Source of the DNA: Sympetrum striolatum
Lineage: Eukaryota; Arthropoda; Insecta; Odonata; Libellulidae
Length of the DNA: 64,000 nucleotides
Direction: 5' to 3'
Assembly: GCA_947579665.1 (NCBI GenBank)
Contig: CANPUZ010000035.1
Span: 62,001-126,000 of the forward strand
Shown here: positions 22,863-36,280 of the stretch, one piece after another
Position numbering within the stretch: position 1 is the stretch's first letter
How the letters are laid out: each line of letters opens with the position of its first letter
Notes under the pieces: model-generated
What the model was told of the DNA's origin: nothing
What the model saw: the letters and a program-made list of their open reading frames with translations, nothing else
Database searches by the model: none
Made by a program: the position numbers and the translations under genes

Positions 22863-23472
22863 GCCAAGATATGATCGAAAAAGTATCGAAAACGAATAAT
22901 TTCCTCGAAATTTCAATTTTTTTCCTTAAGTTTTCCTTAGTTTTAGTGATTATGGCAAGATTTGATTGAAAAAAGCACCGACAACGGATAATTTCAACGA
23001 AATTTCTATCTTTTTCCTCTTTTTTGCCTTACTTAACGTGATTTTGCAATGATATGCTAGAAAATAGAATCAAAAATGGATAATTTCAACGAAACTTCAA
23101 TCTTTTTCGTCTATTTGCCTTAGTTGCCGTGAATCTACCAAGACATGATTAAGAAAGCATCGAAAACGGATTTTTTTCAATTAAATTTCAATCTTTTTCC
23201 GTCTATTTGAGAAGGATTTAGTGATTTTTCAAAGAGTTGATTAAAAAAAGCATCGATAACGGATAATTTCATCATAATTTGAAACTTTTTCCTCTAATTT
23301 GCCTTTCTTTCCGTGATTCTGCAACGTTATTACCGAAAAAAGCATCGAAACCGGATAATGTCGACGTTATTTCCATCGTTTTCCTCTATTTTTATTTAGT
23401 TTTTGTAATTTTACCAAGCAATGATCGAAAAAGGCATCGAAAAAGGATAATTTCACCAAAATTTCAATCTTT
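22863..23472. repeat. 610-bp unit, copy 2
   Basis: Second copy at +1000 bp, with few differences. After 23472 it continues into TTCTTCGTCTATTTTTCC monomers, whereas copy 1 has TTTTCATCTATTATTCC. The continuation, not copy 1, is the version propagated to 25154 and beyond. Confidence 0.9.
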
Positions 23473-24130
23473 CTTCGTCTATTTTTCCTTAGTCTTCGTG
23501 ATCTTTCCATGATATGATCGAAAAAAGCATCGAAAATGGATAATTTCAAGAAAATTTCAATCTTTTTTCATCTATTATTCCTAAATCTTCGTGATTTTTC
23601 CAAGATATGATCGAAAAAAGCATCGGAAACTGATATATTAAACGAAATTTATATCTTTTTCCTCAATTTTGCCTTAGTTTTCGTGGTATTGCCAAAAAAT
23701 GATAGAAAACGGATAATTTTAATAAAATTTTAATATTTTTCCTCTATTTTACCTTAGACTTTTTTGATTTTGCCATGATATGATCGAAAAAAGTATCAAA
23801 AACGGATAATTTTTTGGAAATTTGAATCTTTTACCTCTATTTTGCCTTACTTTTCGTGATTTTTCGAAGATATAGTTGAAAAAAGCATCGAAAACGGATA
23901 ATTTTTACGAAATTTCAATCTTTTTCCTCTATTTTGCCTTTTACTTTGAATTTGCCAAGATATAAACGAAAAAAGCATCGAAAACGGATTATTTCAAGAA
24001 AATTTTAATCTTTTTTCATCTATTTTGCGTAACTTTCATGATATTGCCAAGAAATGATCGAAAACGGATAATTTAAAAAAAATTTCAATATTTTTCCTCT
24101 ATTCTACCTTTGATTTTTTTGATTTTGCCA
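22944..24130. repeat. ~1.19-kb unit, copy 1 (offset 2210)
   Basis: Colinear with 25154 to about 26340 at offset 2210, including the GTCGAC marker, the CATCGGAAACTG monomer and the GATAGAAAACGG short monomer. It overlaps the 1000-bp duplication, so at least two rounds of duplication are stacked here. Confidence 0.86.
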
Positions 24131-25153
24131 AGATATGATCGAAAAAAGTATCGAAAACGGATAATTTTTAGGAAATTTGAATCTTTTTCCTCTATTTTCC
24201 TTACTTTTCGTGATTTTTCCAAGATATGATTTGAAAAAAGTATCGAAAACGGATAATTTTTAAGAAATTTCAATCTTTTTCCTCTATTTTGCCTTTTACT
24301 TCGAATTTGCCAAGATATAAACGAAAAAAGTATCAAAAACGGATTATTTCAAGAAAATTTTAATCTTTTTTCATCTATTTTGCGTAACCCTTCATGATAT
24401 TGCCAAGAAATGATCGAAAACGGATAATTTTGAAAAAAATTCAATATTTTTCCTCTATTTTACCTTTGATTTTTTTGATTTTGCCAAGATATGATCGAAA
24501 AAATATCGAAAACGGATAATTTTTAGGAAATTTGATTCTTTTTCCTCTATTTTCCTTACTTTTCGTGATTTTTCCAAGATATGATTGAAAAAAGTATCGA
24601 AAACAGATAATTTTTTTGAAATTTGTATCTTTTTCCTCTATTTTGCCTTACATTCTGTGATTTTGCCAAGACATAATCGAAAAAAGCATCGATAACGGAT
24701 ATTTTTCAACGAAATTTCGATCTTTTTCCCCAATTTTGCCTTAGTTTTCGTGATTTTTCCAAGATATGATTGAGAAAAGCATCGAAAACGGATAATTTCA
24801 ACGAAATTTCAATCTTTTGTCTCTATTTTGCCTTAGTTTTCGTGATTTATCCAAGATATGAGTGAAAAAAGCATCGAAAACGGATAATTCTTACGAAATT
24901 TCAATCTTTTTCCTCTATTTTGCCTAAATTTCTGTGATTTTTCTAAGATATTTTCGAGAAAAGCATCGAAAAGGTATAATTTCAAAGAATTTTGCAATAT
25001 ATTTTCGTCATTTTGTTTTACTTATCGTGATTTATCTGCATTATGATCGAAAAAAGGATCGAAAACGGATTATTTCAAGAAAAATTCAATATTTTTCCTC
25101 TATTTTTTGTTAGATTTTTTGATTTCGCCAAGATTTTTGTCGTGATATGGTTG
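24131..25153. repeat. Satellite monomers between the 2210-bp copies
   Basis: Contains two similar runs of about 356 bp (GCCTTTTACTT followed by GCGTAAC short monomers), near-consensus monomers, and the AAAAGGTATAATTTC composite. It ends in a scrambled junction at about 25130-25153. No gene. Confidence 0.8.
25130..25153. other. Scrambled deletion junction with filler
   Basis: Elsewhere GATTTCGCCAAGATATGATCG leads through one full monomer to TTTTAGTGATTATGGC. Here GCCAAGAT is followed by about 20 bp of TTTTGTCGTGATATGGTTG-like sequence and then directly by TAGTGATTATGGC. About one monomer is lost and short filler is present, unlike the clean whole-monomer indels elsewhere. Confidence 0.8.
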
Positions 25154-26340
25154 TAGTGATTATGGCAAGATTTGATTGAAAAAAGCACCGACAACGGATA
25201 ATTTCAACGAAATTTCTATCTTTTTCCTCTTTTTTGCCTTACTTAACGTGATTTTGCAATGATATGCTCAAAAATAGAATCAAAAATGGATAATTTCAAC
25301 GAAACTTCAATCTTTTTCGTCTATTTGCCTTAGTTGCCGTGAATCTACCAAGACATGATCAAGAAAGCATCGAAAACGGATTTTTTTCAATTAAATTTAT
25401 ATCTTTTTCCGTCTATTTGAGAAGGATTTAGTGATTTTTCCAAGATTTGATTAAAAAAAGCATCGATAACGGATAATTTCAACATAATTTGAAACTTTTT
25501 CCTCTAATTTGCCTTTCTTTTCGTGATTTTGCAACGTTATTACCGAAAAAAGCATCGAAACCGGATAATGTCGACGTTATTTCAATCGTTTTCCTCTATT
25601 TTTATTTAGTTTTTGTAATTTTACCAAGCAATGATCGAAAAAGTCATCGAAAAAGGATAATTTCACCAAAATTTCAATCTTTCTTCGTCTATTTTTCCTT
25701 AGTCTTCGTGATCTTTCCATGATATGATCGAAAAAAGCATCGAAAATGGATAATTTCAAGAAAATTTCAATCTTTTTTCATCTATTATTCCTTAATCTTC
25801 GTGATTTTTCCAAGATATGATCGAAAAAAGCATCGGAAACTGATATATTAAACGAAATTTATATCTTTTTCCTCAATTTTGCCTTAGTTTTCGTGGTATT
25901 GCCAAAAAATGATAGAAAACGGATAATTTTAATAAAATTTCAATATTTTTCCTCTATTTTACCTTAGACTTTTTTGATTTTGCCATGATATGATCGAAAA
26001 AAGTATCAAAAACGGATAATTTTTTGGAAATTTGAATCTTTTACCTCTATTTTGCCTTACTTTTCGTGATTTTTCGAAGATATGGTTGAAAAAAGCATCG
26101 AAAACGGATAATTTTTACGAAATTTCAATCTTTTTCCTCTATTTTGCCTTTTACTTTGAATTTGCCAAGATATAAACGCAAAAAGCATCGAAAACGAAAA
26201 TTTCAAGAAAATTTTAATCTTTTTTCATCTATTTTGCGTAACCCTTCATGATATTGCCAAGAAATGATCGAAAACGGATAATTTAAAAAAAATTCAATAT
26301 TTTTCCTCTATTTTACCTTTGATTTTTTTGATTTTGCCAA
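25154..26340. repeat. ~1.19-kb unit, copy 2 (offset 2210)
   Basis: Second copy of 22944-24130, with small differences. A short deletion near 26196 changes the usual CGGATTATTTC to CGAAAATTTC. It then joins the ACATCAACG monomer at about 26370. Confidence 0.86.
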
Positions 26341-27132
26341 GATATGATCGAAAAAATATCGAAAACGGATAACATCAACGAAATTTTAATCTTTTGTCCC
26401 TATTTTACCTTAGTTCTTATTGATTTTGCCATAATATGACCATTAAAAGTATCGAAAACGGATAATATCCACCAATATTCTATTTTTTTTCTCCATTTTT
26501 CCATAGTTTTCGTGATAATTACAAGATAAGATGAAAAAAAGCATCGATAATGGATATTTTTCAACGAAATTTCGATCTTTTTCCCCAATTTTGCCTTAGT
26601 TTTCGTGATTTATCCAGGATATGACTGAAAAAAGCATCTAAAACGGATAATTTTTACGAAATTTCAATCTTTTTCCTCTATTTTGCCTAACTTTCTGTGA
26701 TTTTGCTAAGATATATTCGAGAAAAGCATCGAAAAGGTATAATTTCAAAGAATTTTGCAATATATTTTCGTCATTTTGTTTTACTTATCGTGATTTATCT
26801 GCATTATGATCGAAAAAAGGATCGAAAACGGATTATTTCAAGAAAAGTTCAATATTTTTCCACTATTTTTTGTTAGATTTTTTGATTTCGCCAAGATATG
26901 ATCGAAAAAGTATCGAAAACGAATAATTTCCTCGAAATTTCAATATTTTTCCTCAAGTTTTCCTTAGTTTTAGTGATTATGGCAAGATTTGATTGAAAAA
27001 AGCACCGAGAACGTATAATTTTAACGAATTTTCAATCTTTTTCCTCTATTTTTCCTTTTACTTTGAATTTGCCAAGATATAAACGAAAAAAGCATCGAAA
27101 ACGGATTATTTCAAGAAAATTTTAATCTTTTT
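26341..27132. repeat. Satellite monomers, no special unit
   Basis: The ACATCAACG monomer, the TTCCATAG monomer, a TATCCAGGATATGACTG monomer and the AAAAGGTATAATTTC composite, in the order found also at 33590-34090. No gene or other element seen. Confidence 0.8.
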
Positions 27133-28950
27133 TCATCTATTTTGCGTAACTCTTCATGATATTGCCAAGAAATGATCGAAAACGAAAAATTAAAAAAAAA
27201 ATTTCAATATTTTTCCTCTATTTTACCTTTGATTTTTTTGATTTTGCCAAGATAAGATCGAAAAAAGTATTGAAAACGGATAATTTTTAGGAAATTTGAA
27301 TCTTCTTCCTCTATTTTCCTTACTTTTCGTGATTTTTCCAAGATATGATTGAAAAATGTATCGAAAACGGATACTTTTTACGAAATTTCAATCTTTTTCC
27401 TCTATTTTGCCTTTTACTTTGAATTTGCCAAGATATAAACGAAAAAAGCATCGAAAACGGATTATTTCAAGAAAATTTTAATCTTTTTTCATCTATTTTG
27501 CGTAACTCTTCATGATATTGCCAAGAAATGATCGAAAACGGATAATTTAAAAAAATTTTCAATATTTTTCCTCTATTTTACCTTTGATTTTTTTGATTTT
27601 GCCAAGATATGATCGAAAAAAGTATCGAAAACGGATAATTTTTAGGAAATTTGAATCTTTTTCCCCAATTTTGCCTTAGTTTTCGTGATTTATCCAAGAT
27701 ATGACTGAAAAAAGCATCTAAAACGGATAATTTTTACGAAATTTCAATCTTTTTCCTCTATTTTGCCTAACTTTCTCTGATTTTGCTAAGACATATTCGA
27801 GAAAAGCATCGAAAAGGTATAATTTCAAAGAATTTTGCGATATAATTTCGTAATTTTTTTTTACTTATCGTGATTTATCTGCATTATGATCGAAAAAAGG
27901 ATCGAAAACGGATTATTTCAAGAAAACTTAAATATTTTTCCTCTATTTTTTGTTAGATTTTTTGATTTCGCCAAGATATGATCGAAAAAGTTTCGAAAAC
28001 GAATAATTTCCTCGAAATTTCAATATTTTTCCTCAAGTTTTCCTTTGTTTTAGTGATTATGGCAAGATTTGATTGAAAAAAGCACCGAGAACGGATAATT
28101 CCAACGAAATTTCAATCTTTTTCCTCTTTTTTGCCTTTGCTTTCGTGATTTTTCCAAGATATAATTGGAAAAAGCATCGAAAACGGATAATTTTAACGAA
28201 TTTTCAAACTTTTTCCTTTATTTTGCCTTACTTTCTGTGATTTTACCAAGATATGATCGAATTAAGCATCGAAAACGGATAATTTTAACAAAATTTCAAT
28301 ATTTTTCCTCTATTTTACCTTAGTTTTTTTTGATTTTGCCATGATATGATCGAAAAAAGTATCGAAAACGGATAATTTTTAGGAAATTTGAATCTTTTTC
28401 CTCTATTTTGCCTTACTTTTCGTGATTTTTCGAAGATATGATTGAAAAAAGCATCGAAAACGTATAATTTTTACGAAATTTCAATCTTTTTCCTCTATTT
28501 TGCCTTTTACTTTGAATTTGCCAAGATATAAACGAAAAAAGCATCGAAAACGGATTATTTCAAGAAAATGTTAATCTTTTTTCATCTATTTTGCGTAACA
28601 TTCATGATATTGCCAAGAAATTATCGAAAACGGATAATTTAAAAAAAATTTCAATATTTTTCCTCTACTTTACCTTTGATTTTTTTGATTTTGCCAAGAT
28701 ATGATCGAAAAAAGTATCGAAAACGGATAATTTTTAGGAAATTTCAATCTTTTTCCTCTATTTTGCCTTTTACCTTGAATTTGCCAAGATATAAACGAAA
28801 AAAGCATCGAAAACGGATTATTTCAAGAAAATTTTAATCTCTTTTCATCTATTTTGCGTAACTCTTCATGATATTGCCAAGAAATGATCGAAAACGGATA
28901 TATTAAACGAAATTTATATCTTTTTCCTCTATTTTGTCTTAATTGTCGTG
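27133..28950. repeat. ~1.8-kb HOR unit, copy 1
   Basis: Matches 31661 to about 33475 at offset 4528, falling to 4525 through small indels. Its core also matches 34717-36280 (3061 bp beyond the second copy). It is distinguished by TTCCCCAATTTTGCC at 27661, TAATTTCGTAATTTTTTTT near 27843, and CGAATTAAGCATCG near 28258. Confidence 0.86.
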
Positions 28951-29710
28951 ATATTGCCAAGATAAAATCGAAAAAAGCATCGAAAACGGATAATTTCAAC
29001 GAAATTTCAATCTTTTTTCTCTATTTTACCTTAGTTTTATTGATTTTGCCATGATATGATCGAAAAAAATATAGAAAACGGATAATTTCCACCAAATTTC
29101 TATTTTTTTCTCCATTTTTCCTTAGTTTTCGTGATAATTACAAGATAAGATGAAAAAAAGCATCGATAACGGATATTTTTCAACGAAATTTCGATCTTTT
29201 TCCCCAATTTTGCCTTAGTTTTCGTGATTTTTCCAAGATATGATTGAAAAAAGCATCGAAAACGGATAATTTCAAAGAAATTTCAATCTTTTGTCTCTAT
29301 TTTGCCTTAGTTTTCGTGATTTATCCAAGATATGACTGAAAAAAGCATCGAAAACGGATAATTCTTACGAAATTTCAATCTTTTTCCTCTATTTTGCATA
29401 AATTTCTGTGATTTTGCTAAGATATATTCGAGAAAAGCATTGAAAAGGTATAATTTCAAAGAATTTTGCAATATATTTTCGTAATTTTGTTTTACTTATC
29501 GTGATTTATCTGCATTAAGATCGAAAAAAGGATCGAAAACGGATTATTTCAAAAGTTCAATATTTTTCCTCTATTTTTTGTTAGATTTTTTGATTTCGCC
29601 AAGATATGATCGAAAAAGTATCGAAAACGGATAATTTCCTCGAAATTTCAATTTTTTTCCTCAAGCTTTCCTTAGTTTTAGTGATTATGGCAAGATTTGA
29701 TTGAAAAAAG
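28951..29710. repeat. Satellite monomers leading to the 9430-bp repeat
   Basis: Near-consensus monomers, then the AAAAGGTATAATTTC composite (about 29445-29560) and a CTCAAGCTTTCC monomer. Nothing non-satellite seen. Confidence 0.8.
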
Positions 29711-31440
29711 CACGGAGAACGGATAATTTCAACGAAATTTCAATCATTTTCCTCTTTTTTGCCTTACTTAACGTGATTTTGCAATGATATGCTCAAAAAT
29801 AGAATCAAAAATGGATAATTTCAACGAAACTTCAATCTTTTTCGTCTATTTGCCTTAGTTGCCGTGAATCTACCAAGACATGATCAAAAAAGCATCGAAA
29901 ACGGATTTTTTTCAATTAAATTTCAATCTTTTTCCATCTATTTGAGAAGGATTTAGTGATTTTTCCAAGATTTGATTAAAAAAAGCATCGATAACGAATA
30001 ATTTCAACATAATTTGAAACTTTTTCCTCTAATTTGCCTTTCTTTCCGTGATTTTGCAACGTTATTACCGAGAAAAGCATCGAAACCGGATAATGTCGAC
30101 GTTATTTCAATCGTTTTCCTCTATTTGTATTTAGTTTTTGTATTTTCAACAAGCAATGATCGAAAAAGGCATCGAAAAAGGATAATTTCACCAAAATTTC
30201 AATCTTTCTTCGTCTATTTTTCCTTACTTTCTTTGATTTTGCCAAGGTTTAATCGAAAAAAGCATCGATAACGGATAATTTCAAGGAAATTTCAATCTTT
30301 TTACGTCTATTTGAAAAGGTTTTCGTGATTTTTCCAAGATTTGATCAAAGAATGCATCGATAACCCATTATTTCAACAAAATTTGAACCTTTTTCCTCTA
30401 ATTTGCCTTAATTTTTTGATTTTGAAATGTTATGATCGAAAAAAATATCGAAAACGGATAATTTCCACCAAATTATAATTTTTTTCCTCCATTTTTCCTT
30501 AGTTTTCGTGATTTTTACAAGATAAGATAAAAAAAGCATCGATAACTGATAATTTCAACGAAATTTCGATCTTTTTCCTCAATATTGCCTTACCTTTCAT
30601 GGTATTGCCAAGAAATGATCGAAAACGGATAATTTTAACAAAATTTCAATATTTTTCATCTATTTTACCTTAAATGTTTTTGATTTTGCCATGATATGAT
30701 CGAAAAAAGTATCGAAAACGGATAATTTTCTGGAAATTTGTATCTTTTTCCTCTATTTTGCCTTACTTTTCGTGATTTTTCGAAGATATGATTGAAAAAA
30801 GCATCGAAAACGGATAATTTCAACGAAATTTCGATCTTTTTCCTCAATATTGCTTTATTTTTCGTGGTATTGCCAAGAAACGATCGAAAACGGATAATTT
30901 TAACCAAATTTCAATATTTTTCATCTATTTTACCTTAAATTGTTTTGATTTCGACATGATATGATCGAAAAAAGTATCGAAAACGGATAATTTTTTTGAA
31001 ATTTGTATCTTTTTCCTCTATTTTGCCTTAAATTCTGTGATTTTGCCAAGATATAATCGAGAAAAGCATCGAGAACAGATAATTTCAAAAAATTTCAATC
31101 TTTTTTCATCTATTTTGCCTAACTCTTCGTGATTTTGCCAAGATATGATCGAAAAAAGCATCGAGAACGGATATATTAAACGAAATTTATATCTTTTTCC
31201 TCTATTTTGCCTTAATTGTCGTGATATTTCCAAGATAAAATAGAAAAAAGCATCGAAAACGGATAACATCAACGAAATTTTAATCTTTTGTCTCTATTTT
31301 ACCTTAGTTATTATTGATTTTGCCATGATATGACCATAAAAAGTATCGAAAACGGATAATTTCCACCAAACTTCTATTTTTTTTCTCCATTTTTCCATAG
31401 TTTTCGGGATAATTATAAGATAAGATGAAAAAAAGCATCG
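29711..31440. repeat. ~1.73-kb block, copy 1 (offset 9430)
   Basis: Starts at CACGGAGAACGG and is colinear with 39141 to about 40870 at a constant 9430-bp offset. It contains the GTCGAC marker monomer followed by an HOR-A-like run (TCAAAGAATGCATCG at about 30346), joining right-type and left-type monomers. The right end is marked by CATCGAAAACGG here against CATCGATAACGG in copy 2. Confidence 0.87.
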
Positions 31441-31660
31441 AAAACGGATAATTTTAACAAAATTTCAATATTTTTCATCTATTTTACCTTAGAATTTTTT
31501 GATTTTGCCATGATATGATCGAAAAAAGTATCGAAAACGGATAATTTTTAGGAAATTTGAATCTTTTTCCTCTATTTTGCCTAATTTTTCGTGATTTTTC
31601 GAAGATATGATTGATAAAAGCATCGAAAACGGATAATTTTTACGAAATTTCAATCTTTTT
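31441..31660. repeat. Satellite monomers, junction region
   Basis: About two monomers linking the 9430-bp-offset block to the next 1.8-kb unit, including GATTTTTCGAAGATATGATTG. Nothing else seen. Confidence 0.75.
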
Positions 31661-33475
31661 TCATCTATTTTGCGTAACTCTTCATGATATTGCCAAGAAA
31701 TGATCGAAAACGGATAATTTAAAAAAATTTCAATATTTTTCCTCTATTTTACCTTTGATTTTTTTGATTTTGCCAAGATATGATCGAAAAAAGTATCGAA
31801 AACGGATAATTTTTAGGAAATTTGAATCTTTTTCCTCTATTTTCCTTACTTTTCGTGATTTTTCCAAGATATGATTGAAAAATGTATCGAAAACGGATAA
31901 TTTTTACGAAATTTCAATCTTTTTCCTCTATTTTGCCTTTTACTTTGAATTTGCCAAGATATAAACGAAAAAAGCATCGAAAACGGATTATTTCAAGAAA
32001 ATTTTAATCTTTTTTCATCTATTTTGCGTAACTCTTCATGATATTGCCAAGAAATGATCGAAAACGGATAATTTAAAAAAATTTTCAATATTTTTCCTCT
32101 ATTTTACCTTTGATTTTTTTGATTTTGCCAAGATATGATCGAAAAAAGTATCGAAAACGGATAATTTTTAGGAAATTTGAATCTTTTTCCCCAATTTTGC
32201 CTTAGTTTTCGTGATTTATCCAAGATATGACTGAAAAAAGCATCTAAAACGGATAATTTTTACGAAATTTCAATCTTTTTCCTCTATTTTGCCTAACTTT
32301 CTGTGATTTTGCTAAGACATATTCGAGAAAAGCATCGAAAAGGTATAATTTCAAAGAATTTTGCAATATAATTTCGTAATTTTTTTTTACTTATCGTGAT
32401 TTATCTGCATTATGATCGAAAAAAGGATCGAAAACGGATTATTTCAAGAAAACTTAAATATTTTTCCTCTATTTTTTGTTAGATTTTTTGATTTCGCCAA
32501 GATATGATCGAAAAAGTATCGAAAACGAATAATTTCCTCGAAATTTCAATATTTTTCCTCAAGTTTTCCTTTGTTTTAGTGATTATGGCAAGATTTGATT
32601 GAAAAAAGCACCGAGAACGGATAATTCCAACGAAATTTCAATCTTTTTCCTCTTTTTTGCCTTTGCTTTCGTGATTTTTCCAAGATATAATTGGAAAAAG
32701 CATCGAAAACGGATAATTTTAACGAATTTTCAAACTTTTTCCTTTATTTTGCCTTACTTTCTGTGATTTTACCAAGATATGATCGAATTAAGCATCGAAA
32801 ACGGATAATTTTAACAAAATTTCAATATTTTTCCTCTATTTTACCTTAGTTTTTTTTGATTTTGCCATGATATGATCGAAAAAAGTATCGAAAACGGATA
32901 ATTTTTAGGAAATTTGAATCTTTTTCCTCTATTTTGCCTTACTTTTCGTGATTTTTCGAAGATATGATTGAAAAAAGCATCGAAAACGGATAATTTTTAC
33001 GAAATTTCAATCTTTTTCCTCTATTTTGCCTTTTACTTTGAATTTGCCAAGATATAAACGAAAAAAGCATCGAAAACGGATTATTTCAAGAAAATTTTAA
33101 TCTTTTTTCATCTATTTTGCGTAACATTCATGATATTGCCAAGAAATTATCGAAAACGGATAATTTAAAAAAAAATTCAATATTTTTCCTCTACTTTACC
33201 TTTGATTTTTTTGATTTTGCCAAGATATGATCGAAAAAAGTATCGAAAACGGATAACTTTTAGGAAATTTCAATCTTTTTCCTCTATTTTGCCTTTTACC
33301 TTGAATTTGCCAAGATATAAACGAAAAAAGCATCGAAACGGATTATTTCAAGAAAATTTTAATCTTTTTTCATCTATTTTGCGTAACTCTTCATGATATT
33401 GCCAAGAAATGATCGAAAACGGATATATTAAACGAAATTTATATCTTTTTCCTCTATTTTGTCTTAATTGTCGTG
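31661..33475. repeat. ~1.8-kb HOR unit, copy 2
   Basis: Colinear with 27133-28950. A one-base loss near 33337 (CATCGAAACGG) shifts the offset from 4526 to 4525. At about 33475 GTCGTGAT continues as TTATCC rather than ATTGCC, marking the right junction. Confidence 0.86.
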
Positions 33476-34252
33476 ATTTATCCAAGATATGACTGAAAAA
33501 AGCATCGAAAACGGATAATTTCAACATAATTTGAAACTTTTTCCTCTAATTTGCCTTTCTTTCCGTGATTTTGCATCGAAAACGGATAACATCAACGAAA
33601 TTTTAATCTTTTGTCTCTATTTTACCTTAGTTATTATTGATTTTGCCATGATATGACCATAAAAAGTATCGAAAACGGATAATTTCCACCAAATTTCTAT
33701 TTTTTTTCTCCATTTTTCCATAGTTTTCGTGATAATTACAAGATAAGATGAAAAAAAGCATCGATAACGGATATTTTTCAACGAAATTTCGATCTTTTTC
33801 CCCAATTTTGCCTTAGTTTTCGTGATTTATCCAAGATATGACTGAAAAAAGCATCGAAAACGGATAATTTTTACGAAATTTCAATCTTTTTCCTCTATTT
33901 TGCCTAACTTTCTGTGATTTTGCTAAGATATAAGCGAGAAAAGCATCGAAAAGGTATAATTTCAAAGAATTTTGCAATATATTTTCGTCATTTTGTTTTA
34001 CTTATCGTGATTTATCTGCATTATGATCGAAAAAAGGATCGAAAACGGATTATTTCTAGAAAAGTTCAATATTTCTCCTCTATTTTTTGTAAGATTTTTT
34101 GATTTCGCCAAGATATGATCGAAAAAGCACCGAGAACGGATAATTTCAACGAAATTTCAATCTTTTTCCTATTTTTTGCCTTACTTAACGTGATTTTGCA
34201 ATGATATTCTCAAAAATAGAATCAAAATTGGATAATTTCAACGAATTTTCAA
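33476..34252. repeat. Mosaic of short monomer pieces
   Basis: Joins a TATCCAAGATATGACTG monomer, the start of a GTCGAC-type monomer cut short at GATTTTGC then ATCGAAAACGG (about 33570), the ACATCAACG run, the AAAAGGTATAATTTC composite, and another shortened joint at about 34120 (GATCGAAAAAGCACCGAG). Roughly 33600-34090 matches 40707-41197 and 49233-49723. No gene. Confidence 0.8.
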
Positions 34253-36280
34253 TCTTTTTCCTTTATTTAGCCTTACTTTCTGTGATTTTACCAAGATATA
34301 ATCGATTAAGCATCGAAAACGGATAATTTCAACATAATTTGAAACTTTTTCCTCTAATTTGCCTTTCTTTCCGTGATTTTGCAACGTTATTACCGAAAAA
34401 AGCATCGAAACCGGATAATGTCGACGTTATTTCAATCGTTTTCCTCTATTTTTATTTAGTTTTTGTAATTTTACCAAGCAATGATCGAAAAAGGCATCGA
34501 AAAAGGATAATTTCACCAAAATTTCAATCTTTCTTCGTCTATTTTTCCTTAGTCTTCGTGATCTTTCCATGATATGATCGAAAAAAGCATCGAAAATGGA
34601 TAACGTCAAGAAAATTTCAATCTTTTTTCATCTATTATTCCTAAATCTTCGTGATTTTTCCAAGATATGATCGAAAAAAGCATCGGAAACTGATATATTA
34701 AACGAAATTTATATCTTTTTTCATCTATTTTGCGTAACTTTCATGATATTGCCAAGAAATGATCGAAAACGGATAATTAAAAAAAAAATTTCAATATTTT
34801 TCCTCTATTTTACCTTTGATTTTTTTGATTTTGCCATGATATGATCGAAAAAAGTATCGAAAACGGATAATTTTTAGGAAATTTGAATCTTTTTCCTCTA
34901 TTTTCCTTACTTTTCGTGATTTTTCCAAGATATGATTGAAAAATGTATCGAAAACGGATAATTTTTACGAAATTTCAATCTTTTTCCTCTATTTTGCCTT
35001 TTACTTTGAATTTGCCAAGATATAAACGAAAAAAGCATCGAAAACGGATTATTTCAAGAAAATTTTAATCTTTTTTCATCTATTTTGCGTAACTCTTCAT
35101 GATATTGCCAAGAAATGATCGAAAACGGATAATTTAAAAAAATTTTCAATATTTTTCCTCTATTTTACCTTTGATTTTTTTGATTTTGCCAAGATATGAT
35201 CGAAAAAAGTATCGAAAACGGATAATTTTTAGGAAATTTGAATCTTTTTCCCCAATTTTGCCTTAGTTTTCGTGATTTATCCAAGATATGACTGAAAAAA
35301 GCATCTAAAACGGATAATTTTTACGAAATTTCAATCTTTTTCCTCTATTTTGCCTAACTTTCTGTGATTTTGCTAAGACATATTCGAGAAAAGCATCGAA
35401 AAGGTATAATTTCAAAGAATTTTGCAATATAATTTCGTAATTTTTTTTTACTTATCGTGATTTATCTGCATTATGATCGAAAAAAGGATCGAAAACGGAT
35501 TATTTCAAGAAAACTTAAATATTTTTCCTCTATTTTTTGTTAGATTTTTTGATTTCGCCAAGATATGATCGAAAAAGTATCGAAAACGAATAATTTCCTC
35601 GAAATTTCAATATTTTTCCTCAAGTTTTCCTTTGTTTTAGTGATTATGGCAAGATTTGATTGAAAAAAGCACCGAGAACGGATAATTCCAACGAAATTTC
35701 AATCTTTTTCCTCTTTTTTGCCTTTGCTTTCGTGATTTTTCCAAGATATAATTGGAAAAAGCATCGAAAACGGATAATTTTAACGAATTTTCAAACTTTT
35801 TCCTTTATTTTGCCTTACTTTCTGTGATTTTACCAAGATATGATCGAATTAAGCATCGAAAACGGATAATTTTAACAAAATTTCAATATTTTTCCTCTAT
35901 TTTACCTTAGTTTTTTTTGATTTTGCCATGATATGATCGAAAAAAGTATCGAAAACGGATAATTTTTAGGAAATTTGAATCTTTTTCCTCTATTTTGCCT
36001 TACTTTTCGTGATTTTTCGAAGATATGATTGAAAAAAGCATCGAAAACGGATAATTTTTACGAAATTTCAATCTTTTTCCTCTATTTTGCCTTTTACTTT
36101 GAATTTGCCAAGATATAAACGAAAAAAGCATCGAAAACGGATTATTTCAAGAAAATTTTAATCTTTTTTCATCTATTTTGCGTAACATTCATGATATTGC
36201 CAAGAAATTATCGAAAATGGATAATTTAAAAAAAATTTCAATATTTTTCCTCTACTTTACCTTTGATTTTTTTGATTTTG
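34253..36280. repeat. 2028-bp tandem unit, copy 1
   Basis: CTTTTTCC at 34254 recurs at 36282, and the GTCGAC marker at about 34411 recurs 2028 bp later. The inner part (34717-36280) is a third copy of the 1.8-kb unit at 27133 and 31661. Confidence 0.92.
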
